Below are positions 43,453 to 51,791 of a stretch of DNA of 64,000 nucleotides, piece by piece. This stretch comes from DATFTF01 sp963825175. GTDB taxonomy: Bacteria > Acidobacteriota > Thermoanaerobaculia > UBA5066 > Gp7-AA6. The stretch spans positions 1,054,001-1,118,000 of the forward strand of contig CAWGSA010000002.1 in NCBI GenBank assembly GCA_963825175.1, in the 5' to 3' direction. The position numbers were made by a program, and so were the translations under genes. The notes beneath the pieces were generated by a model. That model searched no databases and had not been told where the DNA came from. It saw only the letters and a program-made list of their open reading frames with translations. The first letter of the stretch is position 1, and every line of letters begins with the position of its first letter.

Positions 43453-44142
43453 TCATTCCTCCGGAGCGATCGCGGCGAGAGCGGCGGATTTTCGGATCCA
43501 GAAGCCTTTCTTGTCGGTCTCGACCACGCCTTCCTTGCTCCATCGGCTCATGATCCGAATGGCCGTTTCGATCGTCGTTCCGACCAGGTCGGCGAGGTCC
43601 TGCCGCGAGAGCGCGAGCGGAACGAAGATCGAGCCGTCGGCCTGTTTCTGACCCATCCGATCGGCCAGCGTCGAAAAGAGGCGGCCCGTCCGATACTCGA
43701 CCGAGCCGGTCATGTCGGCCATGCGGCGGTTCACGCTCATCAGGCGCAGCGTCAATCCGGCCAGCAGACGGCGGGTGATCTCCGGACGCTTTTCGATCAA
43801 GTCGAAGAAACGCCGCTCCGGGATCGAGAGAATCCCGGAGGGCTCGAGCGCCACGGCGGTCGCTGGAAACGGCCGCGCCTCGAAGACCGCCACCGCCCCG
43901 ACAGGCTCGCCCGGTCCGAGGATCTCGAGGATCAGGTCGCGCTCGGGCCCGGCCTTCACGATCTTGACCTTCCCCAGAAAAAGGAAATGGATTCGATCCG
44001 CCGGATCGCCCTCTTCGAAGATCGTGGCCCCCTTTTCGTACGCGGACAGCTCGCACAGCGGCGCCAGGGCGGAGCGGTCTTCGGGCTTCAGGAGCGCCAG
44101 AGTGGGAATGGCGTCGAAAGGAATGGGGGGGCGTTCCGTCAC
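43453..44142 (-). CDS. Crp/Fnr-family regulator
   Basis: 229 residues: cyclic-nucleotide-binding-like beta-barrel (EKGATIFEEGDPADRIHFLF, ILGPGEPVGAVAVFEARPFP), dimer helix, and winged HTH with recognition helix in LVGTTIETAIRIMSRW. There is no N-terminal Cys cluster, so it is not an iron-sulfur FNR; a heme/NO (DNR-like) or other effector is possible. The helix keeps Glu and Arg but has Ile at the CRP Arg180 position, which suits TTGAT-type half-sites. GTG 44142 is 6 nt after a TATAAT, hinting at a leaderless start; ATG 44190 is the alternative (245 residues). Confidence 0.85.
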   Translation of the reverse strand: MTERPPIPFDAIPTLALLKPEDRSALAPLCELSAYEKGATIFEEGDPADRIHFLFLGKVKIVKAGPERDLILEILGPGEPVGAVAVFEARPFPATAVALEPSGILSIPERRFFDLIEKRPEITRRLLAGLTLRLMSVNRRMADMTGSVEYRTGRLFSTLADRMGQKQADGSIFVPLALSRQDLADLVGTTIETAIRIMSRWSKEGVVETDKKGFWIRKSAALAAIAPEE

Positions 44143-44363
44143 CGTCCGATTATAGGTTTCCCGTCCCCCGGCGCCCTCGCCCGAGGACATCCGCGGGACC
44201 TTCCGCCCGCGGCCTCGAAAAAAGGAGAAACCTTGTGTGGCTTTCCGACGTTTCAAGAGAGGTGGTCGAGCCGGTTCGTTCGCATCTGTCGCGGACTCTC
44301 TCTTTCTGGTTTCATGGAGAGCAGGCCGCAAGGAACCAAGTCGCGTCCGCAAAGGAGGACTCC

Positions 44364-44612
44364 ATGCCGAAACCCAAGCGCAACGACGTGGCCGCGAAGG
44401 CGACCAAACGGCGGCGTCGCGGATACCGAGGCTATGGGTCGCCGTTGGGCCGAAGCGGCGAGGAGTACGGAGGCACGGTTCACTGGGGGCGCGGTTTTGC
44501 CGGAGTGGGCTTCCCTGGCGAGTCCGGTGCTCTGCTGCCGCCCGGGACCGGGATTCTCTCGGACGATCTGCGAGAGGAAGGGCGTCCGAAGCCGCCAGGT
44601 CCCAAAGCCTGA
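44364..44612 (+). CDS. Small basic/Gly-rich protein
   Basis: 82 residues, unrecognised. A Lys/Arg-rich start (PKPKRNDVAAKATKRRRRGY) then a Gly/Pro-rich body (GVGFPGESGALLPPGTG) with few hydrophobics, probably disordered and possibly nucleic-acid binding. AAAGGAGG precedes ATG 44364 at ideal spacing. It is divergent from the Crp/Fnr gene. Confidence 0.6.
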   Translation: MPKPKRNDVAAKATKRRRRGYRGYGSPLGRSGEEYGGTVHWGRGFAGVGFPGESGALLPPGTGILSDDLREEGRPKPPGPKA

Positions 44613-44628
44613 TCCAGGGGCGGATCAG
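44609..44628. terminator. Hairpin shared by two convergent stops
   Basis: CTGATCC and GGATCAG form a 7-bp stem with a 6-base loop. The stop codons of the small basic protein (44610-44612) and the histidine kinase (44627-44625) lie on opposite arms. It has no strong T tract; a two-way terminator is plausible. Confidence 0.4.
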
Positions 44629-46913
44629 CGGTCGGGAATCGGGCGGTCCAGCAGCTCGCGGACCCGCCGGAGAAGGGTGTCCGGCAGGAACGGCTTTTGA
44701 AGAAGCTGGTCTCGGGACTCGATGGCGTCCTCGGGATGAAGGACGTCCTCCGAATATCCGGACATGTAGAGGACGCGCGGGGAGCGTCCCGACTCGGTCA
44801 GCCGCCGGATGAGTTCCCGGCCGTTCATTCCCGGCATGACGATATCGGTCAACACCAGATCGATCGGCCCGTCGGAGGTCTGAATCTTCTCGAGGGCTTC
44901 GCGGCCGTCTCGGGCCTCCAGAACCTTGTAGCCTCCCCGTCCCAGCACGAGCTTCGTCAGGCGGCGGACGAGATCCTCGTCCTCCACCACGAGGATCGTT
45001 TCGTGCCCGGTTCGGCCCGGAGTGGTCCCGGAACGCTCCGCCGTCTCCGCCGTCTCGCCTTCGGCGACCGGAAGGAAAACGCGAAACTCGGCGCCCCGGC
45101 CCGGTTCGCTCTCGACTCCGACATAGCCGCCGCTTTGCTTGACGATTCCATAGACGGTGGCGAGCCCCAGACCCGTTCCCTTCCCTTTCTCCTTGGTGGT
45201 GAAGAAGGGCTCGAAGAGGTGCAACAGCGTTTCGGAGTCCATTCCGAGGCCGGTATCCCGGATTGAGACGAGCGCGTGGGATCCGACCCGTATGCCGGGG
45301 TGCAAACGAACGAAGGACTCGTCGACGTCGAACCCTCGGGTTTCGATCGTGACGCTCCCGCCTCCCGGCATGGCGTCGCGCGAGTTCACGACGAGGTTCA
45401 GGATCACCTGCTCGATCTGACCGGGATCGGCGCGGACCGCGCCCAGGGCCGGGTCGAGAGACGTGATCAGCGCGATGTTCTCGCCGATGACGCGCCGTAG
45501 CATCTTCTCCATGTCCCGCACGATCGCGTTCAGGTCGAGGATCTCCGGAAGCAGGACCTGTTTGCGGGAAAACGCCAGGAGCTGCCGCGTCAACGACGAG
45601 GCCCGCTCTCCGGCCTTATGGATCTCGCTCATGGCCTCGACCACCGGCTCGGGAAGCCCCTCCTGCGCGAGCAGCAGTCCGGAGTAGCCCAGAATGGCCG
45701 TCAGAAGATTGTTGAAGTCGTGGGCCACGCCTCCGGCCAGGCGGCCGACGGCCTCCATCTTCTGGGACTGCCGGAACTGCTCCTCCAGGAGCTTCTTTCC
45801 GGTGATGTCGTTCTGCACGGCGATGAAGCCGATGCATTCTCCGCGATCTCCGAGGACGCGGGTGACGGATTCCTCGACCGTCACCAGGCCGCCGGCGCGG
45901 GTCTTGTTGACGATCTCGCCGCGCACCGGCTCGCCGGCCAGAAGCTTCTTCCAGAAGAGCTCGTAAAACCCCTGGGATTGGTGACCGCTCTTCAAGATCC
46001 GGGGCGTGGCGCCGAGAGCCTCTTCCCGGGAAAATCCGTAGATCCTTTCGAAGGCCGGATTGACATAGGTGATCTGACCGTCGCGGTCCGTCATGAAGAT
46101 CGCGTTGTCGGCCTGTTCGACCGCGTGCTGCAACTTTCGCAGGGTCTCCTGAGCCTGCTTTCGCTCCGTGATGTCCCGGGCATTGATGATGAAGCCGCCG
46201 ACGGACGGATCACCGAGCTTATTGTTCCCGACCGCCTCGAAGGGCCGCCAGGAACCGTCCCTGTGCAGCAACCGAAATTCCGTGGGCCCGGGGGCCGGCC
46301 CGGCCCGCTGCAAGCTGCCAAAGAAGGTCTCCTTCACCGTGGACTGGTCCTCGGGATGGATGAGCTCGAAGGTGGAGTGACCGATGCGATCTTCCGGTCG
46401 GTATCCCAGGACGCGCTCGAGGGAAGGGCTGGCATAGCGGACACAGCCGTTGGCGTCGAGCACGACGATGACGTCGAGCGCATTCTCGATCAGGGATCGG
46501 AAGTGCTCTTCGCTTTCCCGCAGGGAGCGCGCCGCGAAGTTTCGCTCGCTGGCGTCGAGGAGGATGCTGCGGACGGCCGGCGCGCCCTCGTGCTCGACGC
46601 GCCACCCGAAGACTTCGATCTCGAGCGTCCGGCCGCTCTTGTGGATTCCCTGGAAGGAATAGTGGGCCACCTCTTCCTGGCCCGACATCCGCCGCTCGAG
46701 GCTCTGGCGGACGAGCCCGCGGGATTGAGGAGCGGCCAGCTCGAGCACCGGAAATCCGGCAAGCGCGGCCGCGTCATGGCCGAAGATTTCCGCCGCGCGC
46801 GGGCTGACCTCGATGAGCTGGCCGTGCTGAATGAGGCAGGTGCCGCCGACGGCGTTCTCTCCGAACAGCGAGTGTTCCAGGGAATCCGACGCCGTCGAAC
46901 GGCCGCTGGTCAC
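44625..46913 (-). CDS. Multi-PAS hybrid histidine kinase with receiver domain
   Basis: 762 residues. Three PAS domains (about 20-130, 140-255, 265-385; e.g. FRSLIENALDVIVVLDANGC and NAIFMTDRDGQITYVNPAFE). HisKA follows with the phospho-His in LAGGVAHDFNNLLTAILGYS. HATPase_c has DTGLGMDSETLLHLFEPFFT and GTGLGLATVYGIVKQSGG. The C-terminal receiver has ILVVEDEDLVRRL and phospho-Asp in LVLTDIVMPGMNG. It is cytosolic with no membrane helix, so it senses an internal signal. No partner output protein is adjacent. Start GTG 46913; a perfect palindromic box is centred 61.5 bp upstream. Confidence 0.9.
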   Translation of the reverse strand: MTSGRSTASDSLEHSLFGENAVGGTCLIQHGQLIEVSPRAAEIFGHDAAALAGFPVLELAAPQSRGLVRQSLERRMSGQEEVAHYSFQGIHKSGRTLEIEVFGWRVEHEGAPAVRSILLDASERNFAARSLRESEEHFRSLIENALDVIVVLDANGCVRYASPSLERVLGYRPEDRIGHSTFELIHPEDQSTVKETFFGSLQRAGPAPGPTEFRLLHRDGSWRPFEAVGNNKLGDPSVGGFIINARDITERKQAQETLRKLQHAVEQADNAIFMTDRDGQITYVNPAFERIYGFSREEALGATPRILKSGHQSQGFYELFWKKLLAGEPVRGEIVNKTRAGGLVTVEESVTRVLGDRGECIGFIAVQNDITGKKLLEEQFRQSQKMEAVGRLAGGVAHDFNNLLTAILGYSGLLLAQEGLPEPVVEAMSEIHKAGERASSLTRQLLAFSRKQVLLPEILDLNAIVRDMEKMLRRVIGENIALITSLDPALGAVRADPGQIEQVILNLVVNSRDAMPGGGSVTIETRGFDVDESFVRLHPGIRVGSHALVSIRDTGLGMDSETLLHLFEPFFTTKEKGKGTGLGLATVYGIVKQSGGYVGVESEPGRGAEFRVFLPVAEGETAETAERSGTTPGRTGHETILVVEDEDLVRRLTKLVLGRGGYKVLEARDGREALEKIQTSDGPIDLVLTDIVMPGMNGRELIRRLTESGRSPRVLYMSGYSEDVLHPEDAIESRDQLLQKPFLPDTLLRRVRELLDRPIPDR

Positions 46914-46966
46914 GGGGTTCCTCGGATCATGGTTCCTGAGAATCGGGGCAAGAGCGCTTCTCGGCC

Positions 46967-46982
46967 TGATGCAATCGCATCA
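46967..46982. promoter_or_regulatory. TGATG-N6-CATCA palindrome (box k)
   Basis: TGATG-CAATCG-CATCA, perfect halves, centred 61.5 bp before the histidine kinase start, a class I activator position if transcription starts near the GTG. Confidence 0.7.
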
Positions 46983-46986
46983 AGGG

Positions 46987-48132
46987 TCAGATGGCATCCG
47001 GGGCGTGGGGAATCCGGCACCAGGTGCAGTCGCAGCCGCCCCGGCCGCAGGACGGACCTTCCCGCCGGGACCTCACCACCCGCCGGGCCAGTGGAAAGGC
47101 GAGGCTTTTCCAGAAGTTGGGCGCGTAGTGGCGGCGCAGCCATCGGCGGGCATCCGACATCCGGGAGATCGAGCGCATGAGCCTGTTGTATCCCGCGTCG
47201 CCCATCCGGGCGAATCCCCAGCGGTTGACCAGCGACGTCCGCAGGATCCCCCCCAACCGTTCATGCCACGCCCGGTCGTACTGCTCCGGCGCTCGATCCA
47301 GGAGTGCCCGGGCGGCGAGATGTCCCGAGACCATCCCGATGCGAAGGCCGAAGCCCCACAGCGCGTCCTGGAATCCTGCCGCCTCGCCAGCAAAGAGGAT
47401 CGAACCCTGCCGCGCGGTCCTGGGAAGCAGGATGTTGCCGGCGCCTCCAAAGACGCTCGGGTTTCGCATCTGAAGTCCGGCACGCTGCCGAAAGAACTCC
47501 ACCGTCCGCTCGAGATAGATCCGCTCGCTGTGAAAGTCGTCGAACAGACACGTCGCGACCGTGCCGCGGCCGCGGGAGATCAGCAGGTAGGCGTAACCCT
47601 TCGGCGCAAGGCGCTGCGACAACGCCGCAAAGACGCCGTCGGCGCGATCCGTCTCGAAGACGTACCCGACGGCGATGACGTCGGCGGCGCGGGGTCCGCC
47701 CGCGACGATACCCCCGCCCGGGAGCCGCGGCCACGGCTCTCGAAATCGGATGTCCACGCCGCTCTCGAGAGCCTGGGACTTGAGCGCCGCGTCGAGCGTC
47801 CCTTCGCCGGCGCCGCGCCGGACGAGGTAGAACAGCGGCTCGGAGGATCGGTAGTTGTAGAGGCGCCCCTCGGAATCGAAGAACGTGCCCTCCCGAATCG
47901 GATGCGCCACGCGCCGGCCGTCCACTCCGATGGCGGCGAGCTCCTCCAGCGCGTCGCCGGAGGTGGTCCAGTTCTCGATCCCTTGCAGGTCTCCATGAAA
48001 CCGCGCCCCGACGTCGGCGCGTTGCTCGTGGACGATGGCCTGTCTTCCGGCCCGCGCCACGGTCAAGGCCGCCGCGAGTCCCGCCGGGCCCGCGCCCACG
48101 ATATGGATCGCGCTCTGGCTTCCTGCCGGCAC
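46987..48132 (-). CDS. FAD-dependent reductase, geranylgeranyl-reductase/lycopene-cyclase-like
   Basis: 381 residues. Dinucleotide-binding start IHIVGAGPAGLAAALTVARA; GGVARFHGD-like AD VGARFHGDLQG; GSILFAGEAAGFQDALWGFG as the second FAD motif; then GHLAARALLD. It is in the style of prenyl/alkene reductases of the GGR family. The C-terminus bears an unusual cysteine tail, CGRGGCDCTWC, which could bind an iron-sulfur cluster and deliver electrons. Substrate unknown; a menaquinone or archaeal-like lipid prenyl chain is possible. Start GTG 48132. Confidence 0.75.
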   Translation of the reverse strand: MPAGSQSAIHIVGAGPAGLAAALTVARAGRQAIVHEQRADVGARFHGDLQGIENWTTSGDALEELAAIGVDGRRVAHPIREGTFFDSEGRLYNYRSSEPLFYLVRRGAGEGTLDAALKSQALESGVDIRFREPWPRLPGGGIVAGGPRAADVIAVGYVFETDRADGVFAALSQRLAPKGYAYLLISRGRGTVATCLFDDFHSERIYLERTVEFFRQRAGLQMRNPSVFGGAGNILLPRTARQGSILFAGEAAGFQDALWGFGLRIGMVSGHLAARALLDRAPEQYDRAWHERLGGILRTSLVNRWGFARMGDAGYNRLMRSISRMSDARRWLRRHYAPNFWKSLAFPLARRVVRSRREGPSCGRGGCDCTWCRIPHAPDAI

Positions 48133-48638
48133 CGATTGATCCCTCGATTCCGCCCGAGGATCGGGTCTTTCGCGCGCGGTCTCCGAGCGCGCTTCCCGCG
48201 GTTCGTGGAACCCGGCTCCGGATCATCTCTCACCGAGCGTCGGGAGGCCAGCGCGGAAGGGGCCGGGGTTCGGTGCGGCTCGGTCGACGAAGAGGAGGGG
48301 GGCCGGCCGGGCGGCGTCAGGCTCGTTGGGACGAGGACCTCGGCCGTCGCAGCCGGCCCCAGGATGAGGGAGTGCCCTGTGATCCCGGCGGCCGAGTCAT
48401 GGAGAGGCGGCGGGCGCACGGTGAGGTGGCTGCCACCCTCCCACTCCCGAGAGCGCCGGCGATGCCGGTACAGCGCCAAACGCGCCGCGGGGACACGGGC
48501 TCGGGTCGAAGGCTCGCCATGGGAAGAAAAAGCGCAAGAGCGCCGAAACCTTCTGCTGGCTGCATGGTCTCGTTCTTCAAAATCGGCGACCTCAACCCGT
48601 TCTCCGGTTCGACAGTAATGAAGATCGATCGCCTCTTC
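48133..48638. other. No convincing gene (~500 bases)
   Basis: Open frames exist on both strands (for example minus 48317-48595), but none has a good start, recognisable motif or protein-like composition. The region separates the NnrS-like gene from the FAD reductase. I see no repeat copy or tRNA in it. Confidence 0.5.
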
Positions 48639-48639
48639 T

Positions 48640-48655
48640 TGATTCAAACAGATCA
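48640..48655. promoter_or_regulatory. TGATT-N6-GATCA palindrome (box l)
   Basis: TTGATT-CAAACA-GATCAA, almost the same as box d. It overlaps the stop codon of the NnrS-like gene (48655-48653). No gene starts nearby, so it may serve an unrecognised transcript in 48133-48638 or be without function. Confidence 0.5.
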
Positions 48656-50419
48656 ATTCCGTACGGGAAGCTTCGACGAGAACGCCTGAGCCGCCGCCGG
48701 GCTCGGGGATCTGCCGCCGCGCATGGTGCGAAACAGATTGAAGGTGAAGAGGAGAAGCGCGAGCACCACGAGGACTCCCATGTACGAACCGGCCCGGTAG
48801 AAGACCGGATGGAAGGCCGCGGGATATTGAAGGAGCCGCATCGCGGTGGCTCCGAGCAGCAGGCCGTACGTGACGTGGGCCAGCCGCGGCGACCACAGGG
48901 TCTTGCCGGAGAAGACGGGAAGGATGCGAAGGCTCATGCCGATGATCAGGAGAGTCAGGAAGCCGATCGAGAAGGAGTGGCGGGCGGCGTCCGACCACCA
49001 CAGGTTCTGCGCCGGGATCCTCGTCGCGCGCGCGAGTCCGATCGCGGCGAGCTCCAGAATGGCCCACAGTCCCAGGCAGCCGAACGCGGCGCGGATGGCG
49101 AACGTCGGCGTGCCGGGGGTCTTCATCATCGGGAACGCCGCGTGCCGCCACAGAAAACCGTGCCCGGCGAGGTAGACGACGGCGGAGAGCGCCGCGGCGG
49201 CCATCCCGGCGTCTCGCAGCAGGAGAGCGCGAACCAGGGACAGGGACGGCGCGTACGACAGGAGAAACAGCGGAACCGCGAACGCCTGGAGGGCCATGGC
49301 CATGTGGGGAGTCCCTCGCAGCGCCGGACCCACTCCCAGGAAGAGAGAGACCACCCGGTTCCCGAATCCGTAGATCCAGGCGAGCAGGAATCCGTAGAGC
49401 GCGGCGAAGTAGAAGGGCTCGGTCAAAGCCGTCGGCGTCGCGGTCTCGGCGTGACCCGCCAGCCAGATCCCCTGGGCCGCGATGAAGGCCCCCGACACCA
49501 GCAGGAAGAGCGTCCCCAGGGCCACGAAGGCCAGGATCGGATCCGTCCTGTCATATTTTCCCCGGCGGACGCGGGAGAGCAGGCCCAGCACGAACCGGGC
49601 GAAGAGCAGAATTGCCGCGGCCTCCAACGCCGCGGATACGAGCGACAGGATCCGGCCGATCGGATAGAAGCCCAGCGGCTGGCCGATGTTTCGCAGGATG
49701 ACCCCTCCGAACATCAACCAGAAGACGGGACGGGCCGAGGCCGGCCGCAGGCCGCCGATCCCGAGAATGCGGGGGAGGGCATGAAAGGCGATCCCCATCA
49801 GGAAGAGCGCGGCGAAGCCCAGGACCTGGGTGTGGCCATGAATCTGCCGGTGTGAGATCGGGACGTCGCCGCCCGCGGCGATGCGCAGGAGATTCACCAT
49901 CCCCGTCGTGGCGCCGAGAGTCAGCGTCAGAAGAAGCGAGCCGAGGATGAAGTGTGGCGAGAAGGGCGCCGCCGCCGAAGCGGGCGTCGCCGGACGGGGC
50001 TGCCGCGCCGCGTCGCGCACTGCGGCCTGCCGGATATCCCGCAGGAACTCCTCGAGCGGAAGGCGGTGAACCGTGGCAAACCAGGCCAGTGGTTCGTCGG
50101 GCCCATCGTCACCGCCGCAGTCACCCAGGCCGTAACTCTCGAAGACCGGGATGGTGGAAGGAAACTGGCTTCGTACCTGGCGAATCGACAGGGTGGGAGG
50201 AACGATGCTGTAACTCTCGGCCGCGCGGTGCGCCGACTCCATGTCGCGAAGCACGTCCTCGAGCGGGACCTTCTTGGCGGCGCAGGCCTGTGCCAACGGG
50301 TGCTCGCCGCCGCAGCAGGTGTCGATGGCGTAGGAGGCGAGTGCGGAGCGCGTGTCGGGATACCTCTCGAGCAGGACCTTGACCGGGAGCGTCGGATCGA
50401 ACATTCCAATGGTCGTCAT
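48653..50419 (-). CDS. NnrS-like membrane protein with N-terminal DUF542-type domains
   Basis: About 588 residues. The first ~150 hold two small cysteine domains: SYAIDTCCGGEHPLAQAC, as in RIC/ScdA (DUF542), and ESYGLGDCGGDDGPDEPLAW. Twelve membrane helices follow in NnrS style (ISHRQIHGHTQVLGFAALFL, FGGVILRNIGQPLGFYPIGR, FGNRVVSLFLGV, HSFSIGFLTLLIIGMSLRIL). NnrS proteins are heme/copper membrane proteins linked to NO stress; DUF542 domains bind diiron or repair nitrosylated clusters. ATG 50419 is used because the DUF542 fold starts there; ATG 50467 is possible. Confidence 0.82.
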   Translation of the reverse strand: MTTIGMFDPTLPVKVLLERYPDTRSALASYAIDTCCGGEHPLAQACAAKKVPLEDVLRDMESAHRAAESYSIVPPTLSIRQVRSQFPSTIPVFESYGLGDCGGDDGPDEPLAWFATVHRLPLEEFLRDIRQAAVRDAARQPRPATPASAAAPFSPHFILGSLLLTLTLGATTGMVNLLRIAAGGDVPISHRQIHGHTQVLGFAALFLMGIAFHALPRILGIGGLRPASARPVFWLMFGGVILRNIGQPLGFYPIGRILSLVSAALEAAAILLFARFVLGLLSRVRRGKYDRTDPILAFVALGTLFLLVSGAFIAAQGIWLAGHAETATPTALTEPFYFAALYGFLLAWIYGFGNRVVSLFLGVGPALRGTPHMAMALQAFAVPLFLLSYAPSLSLVRALLLRDAGMAAAALSAVVYLAGHGFLWRHAAFPMMKTPGTPTFAIRAAFGCLGLWAILELAAIGLARATRIPAQNLWWSDAARHSFSIGFLTLLIIGMSLRILPVFSGKTLWSPRLAHVTYGLLLGATAMRLLQYPAAFHPVFYRAGSYMGVLVVLALLLFTFNLFRTMRGGRSPSPAAAQAFSSKLPVRN

Positions 50420-50522
50420 GGTCGAAGCTTCTCGCGCAGGACGATCCCCGTCCATGACGCCCGTCATACGGGCCGGAGAGCGGGAGGCGTGGCGGGAAGG
50501 CCCCGGGGGGAATCGTCGCTTG

Positions 50523-50771
50523 CTAACGCTGGGGGTTGCGCGTCCTTTGTTGCAGCCGGGCCTGCCGTTCGAGCTCGATCTTGTGGTAGTCCGAAAGCGC
50601 TTTGCGGACGATGCGCTGCAGGTTCCTCAACCTGCGTGCGCACCGAGCGCGTTCCCGCTCGGCGAGCGAGGCCTGACGGCGCCGTCGGACGGTCTCCCGC
50701 CACAGCAGGTCCACGGCCCGCTTCCAGCGGGCGTAGAGCAGATCAGCGGTCAGATCGAGCGTGTGCGACAA
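50523..50771 (-). CDS. Small basic helical protein, unknown
   Basis: 82 residues, almost entirely helical and Arg-rich (WRETVRRRRQASLAERERAR, LRNLQRIVRKALSDYHKIEL), likely a coiled coil or nucleic-acid binder. TTG 50771 follows AGGGGG at fair spacing. It is divergent from the Cys-rich gene at 50918 and shares box m. Confidence 0.5.
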   Translation of the reverse strand: MSHTLDLTADLLYARWKRAVDLLWRETVRRRRQASLAERERARCARRLRNLQRIVRKALSDYHKIELERQARLQQRTRNPQR

Positions 50772-50831
50772 ACGGGTCCCCCTGCCGTTCCATTCTCTCC
50801 CGGGACGCGAAGAAAAGGGAGCGTCCCGCGG

Positions 50832-50847
50832 TGATGCGTTTGCATCA
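50832..50847. promoter_or_regulatory. TGATG-N6-CATCA palindrome (box m)
   Basis: TGATG-CGTTTG-CATCA, perfect, centred 78.5 bp before ATG 50918 and 68.5 bp from TTG 50771. One of the clearest copies. Confidence 0.75.
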
Positions 50848-50917
50848 GAGACGCCCGGCTGGGAGGGTTTACGGTTGGAATCGTCGCCCGTGGTGAAAAG
50901 CGCGACGGGAGGAAACG

Positions 50918-51416
50918 ATGTTCACGCGATCCCGGCTGTCGACCTGGGCCTCCCTGGCGGGGACGCTGTTCGTGCTGCCGATCCTGGCCGCGCTCGCGCT
51001 CGACCACGCCGCTTCGGCCGTCGCCGGCCCGAAAGGCGCGGTTCTTCGACGCGCCCTCGCAGGCCGCGGAGTTCATCGGCTACAACCGGTCGATCACGTT
51101 GACGGCCGCGCAGCAGAAGGTCCGCGAGAAGGCCCTGTCCACGCTGGCCGCTCCATGCTGCAAGAAGTTTTCCATGGCCACCTGCTGTTGCCCATGCAAT
51201 CTGGCCAAATCCGTGTGGGGCCTCACCAACGCCATGATCGTTCGGGAGGGCGCCGGCGAGGCTCAAGTCCAGTCCGCGGTCCGCGGCTGGCTGAAGTTCG
51301 TCAACGCACAGGGCTTCACCGGCGACGTCTGCGACACCGCCGGAGGCTGCGCGCGCGAGTTCTCCCATGACGGCTGCGGCGGCATGGACGAGAGAAACCT
51401 GCTGGCAGCGAGATAG
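50918..51416 (+). CDS. Exported Cys-rich protein (one frameshift)
   Basis: Signal peptide (WASLAGTLFVLPILAALALD) in the first frame. A one-base shift near 51035 leads to the second frame: FIGYNRSITLTAAQQKVREK, then the dense motif APCCKKFSMATCCCPCNLAK, and a later DVCDTAGGCAREFSHDGCGG. About 165 residues with ten or more cysteines. A periplasmic metal-binding or cluster-like site is likely; the family is uncharacterised to my knowledge. A strong terminator follows. Confidence 0.7.
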
Positions 51417-51430
51417 ACCTCGGCCTCTCT

Positions 51431-51503
51431 CTCCGGCCGCCTGCTCAGCGGCCGGAGTCCTCCTCCTCACCCCGAGCCGCTGGTCGGTTCGGGGTTTTTC
51501 TTT
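51431..51503 (+). terminator. Two hairpins, second a strong intrinsic terminator
   Basis: CTCCGGCCGC/GCGGCCGGAG (51431-51457) is a 10-bp stem. CCCCGA-g-CCG / CGG-t-TCGGGG (51470-51494) followed by TTTTTCTTT is a textbook rho-independent terminator for the Cys-rich gene. Confidence 0.8.
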
Positions 51504-51505
51504 CT

Positions 51506-51580
51506 CGCCTCCGCTCCGCTTCGGGATCTGCGGCCGTTGGCCGCACCGGACCGCGGCTCGCCCGGATGCGGGCTCGACCA
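51506..51580 (+). repeat. Structured dispersed repeat, copy C (5' half)
   Basis: Aligns with 52311-52385 (same orientation) and the complement of copy A. Stem TGCGGCC/GGCCGCA at 51529-51545 replaces the equivalent stems of the other copies. Similarity ends at 51580; to 51719 I see no gene. Confidence 0.7.
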
Positions 51581-51719
51581 CGATGCCGCGAAGGCACCAC
51601 GATGGCGCAATAGGAGTTCTCTGGCGCAGGGCAGGGCTTGCCCCACCCGTAACCGTAGGCTTCAGCTCACCGAGGTTCCTCAGCGACTGAGGGCTGAGGA
51701 TTCGAGCTGTCTATGGAGG

Positions 51720-51735
51720 ACAATTTATATATTGT
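51720..51735. repeat. AT-rich palindrome ACAAT-N6-ATTGT (copy 4)
   Basis: ACAAT-TTATAT-ATTGT in the gap downstream of the hydrogenase protease gene, the most AT-rich point of the region. Confidence 0.6.
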
Positions 51736-51749
51736 AGTCGGAGGGAGGC

Positions 51750-51791
51750 TGAGTCCTTCGTCTTTGATCCTGAGTCGGTCTTAGGTCCTGA
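51750..51791. repeat. Degenerate heptamer array at the hybD 3' end
   Basis: TGAGTCC, TTCGTCT, TTGATCC, TGAGTCG and related 7-mers run through the hybD stop codon. Weak but same period as the other arrays. Confidence 0.4.

Noticed and set aside
43453..44142. Crp/Fnr protein as the binder of the TGATGC boxes
   Set aside because: Its recognition helix keeps the Glu/Arg pair that reads G at the fifth position from the dyad; the boxes have T there. Held as less likely, not excluded.
21232..51735. ACAAT palindromes as NrdR boxes
   Set aside because: NrdR boxes come in pairs about 31 bp apart upstream of nrd genes; these are single and two lie inside unrelated genes.
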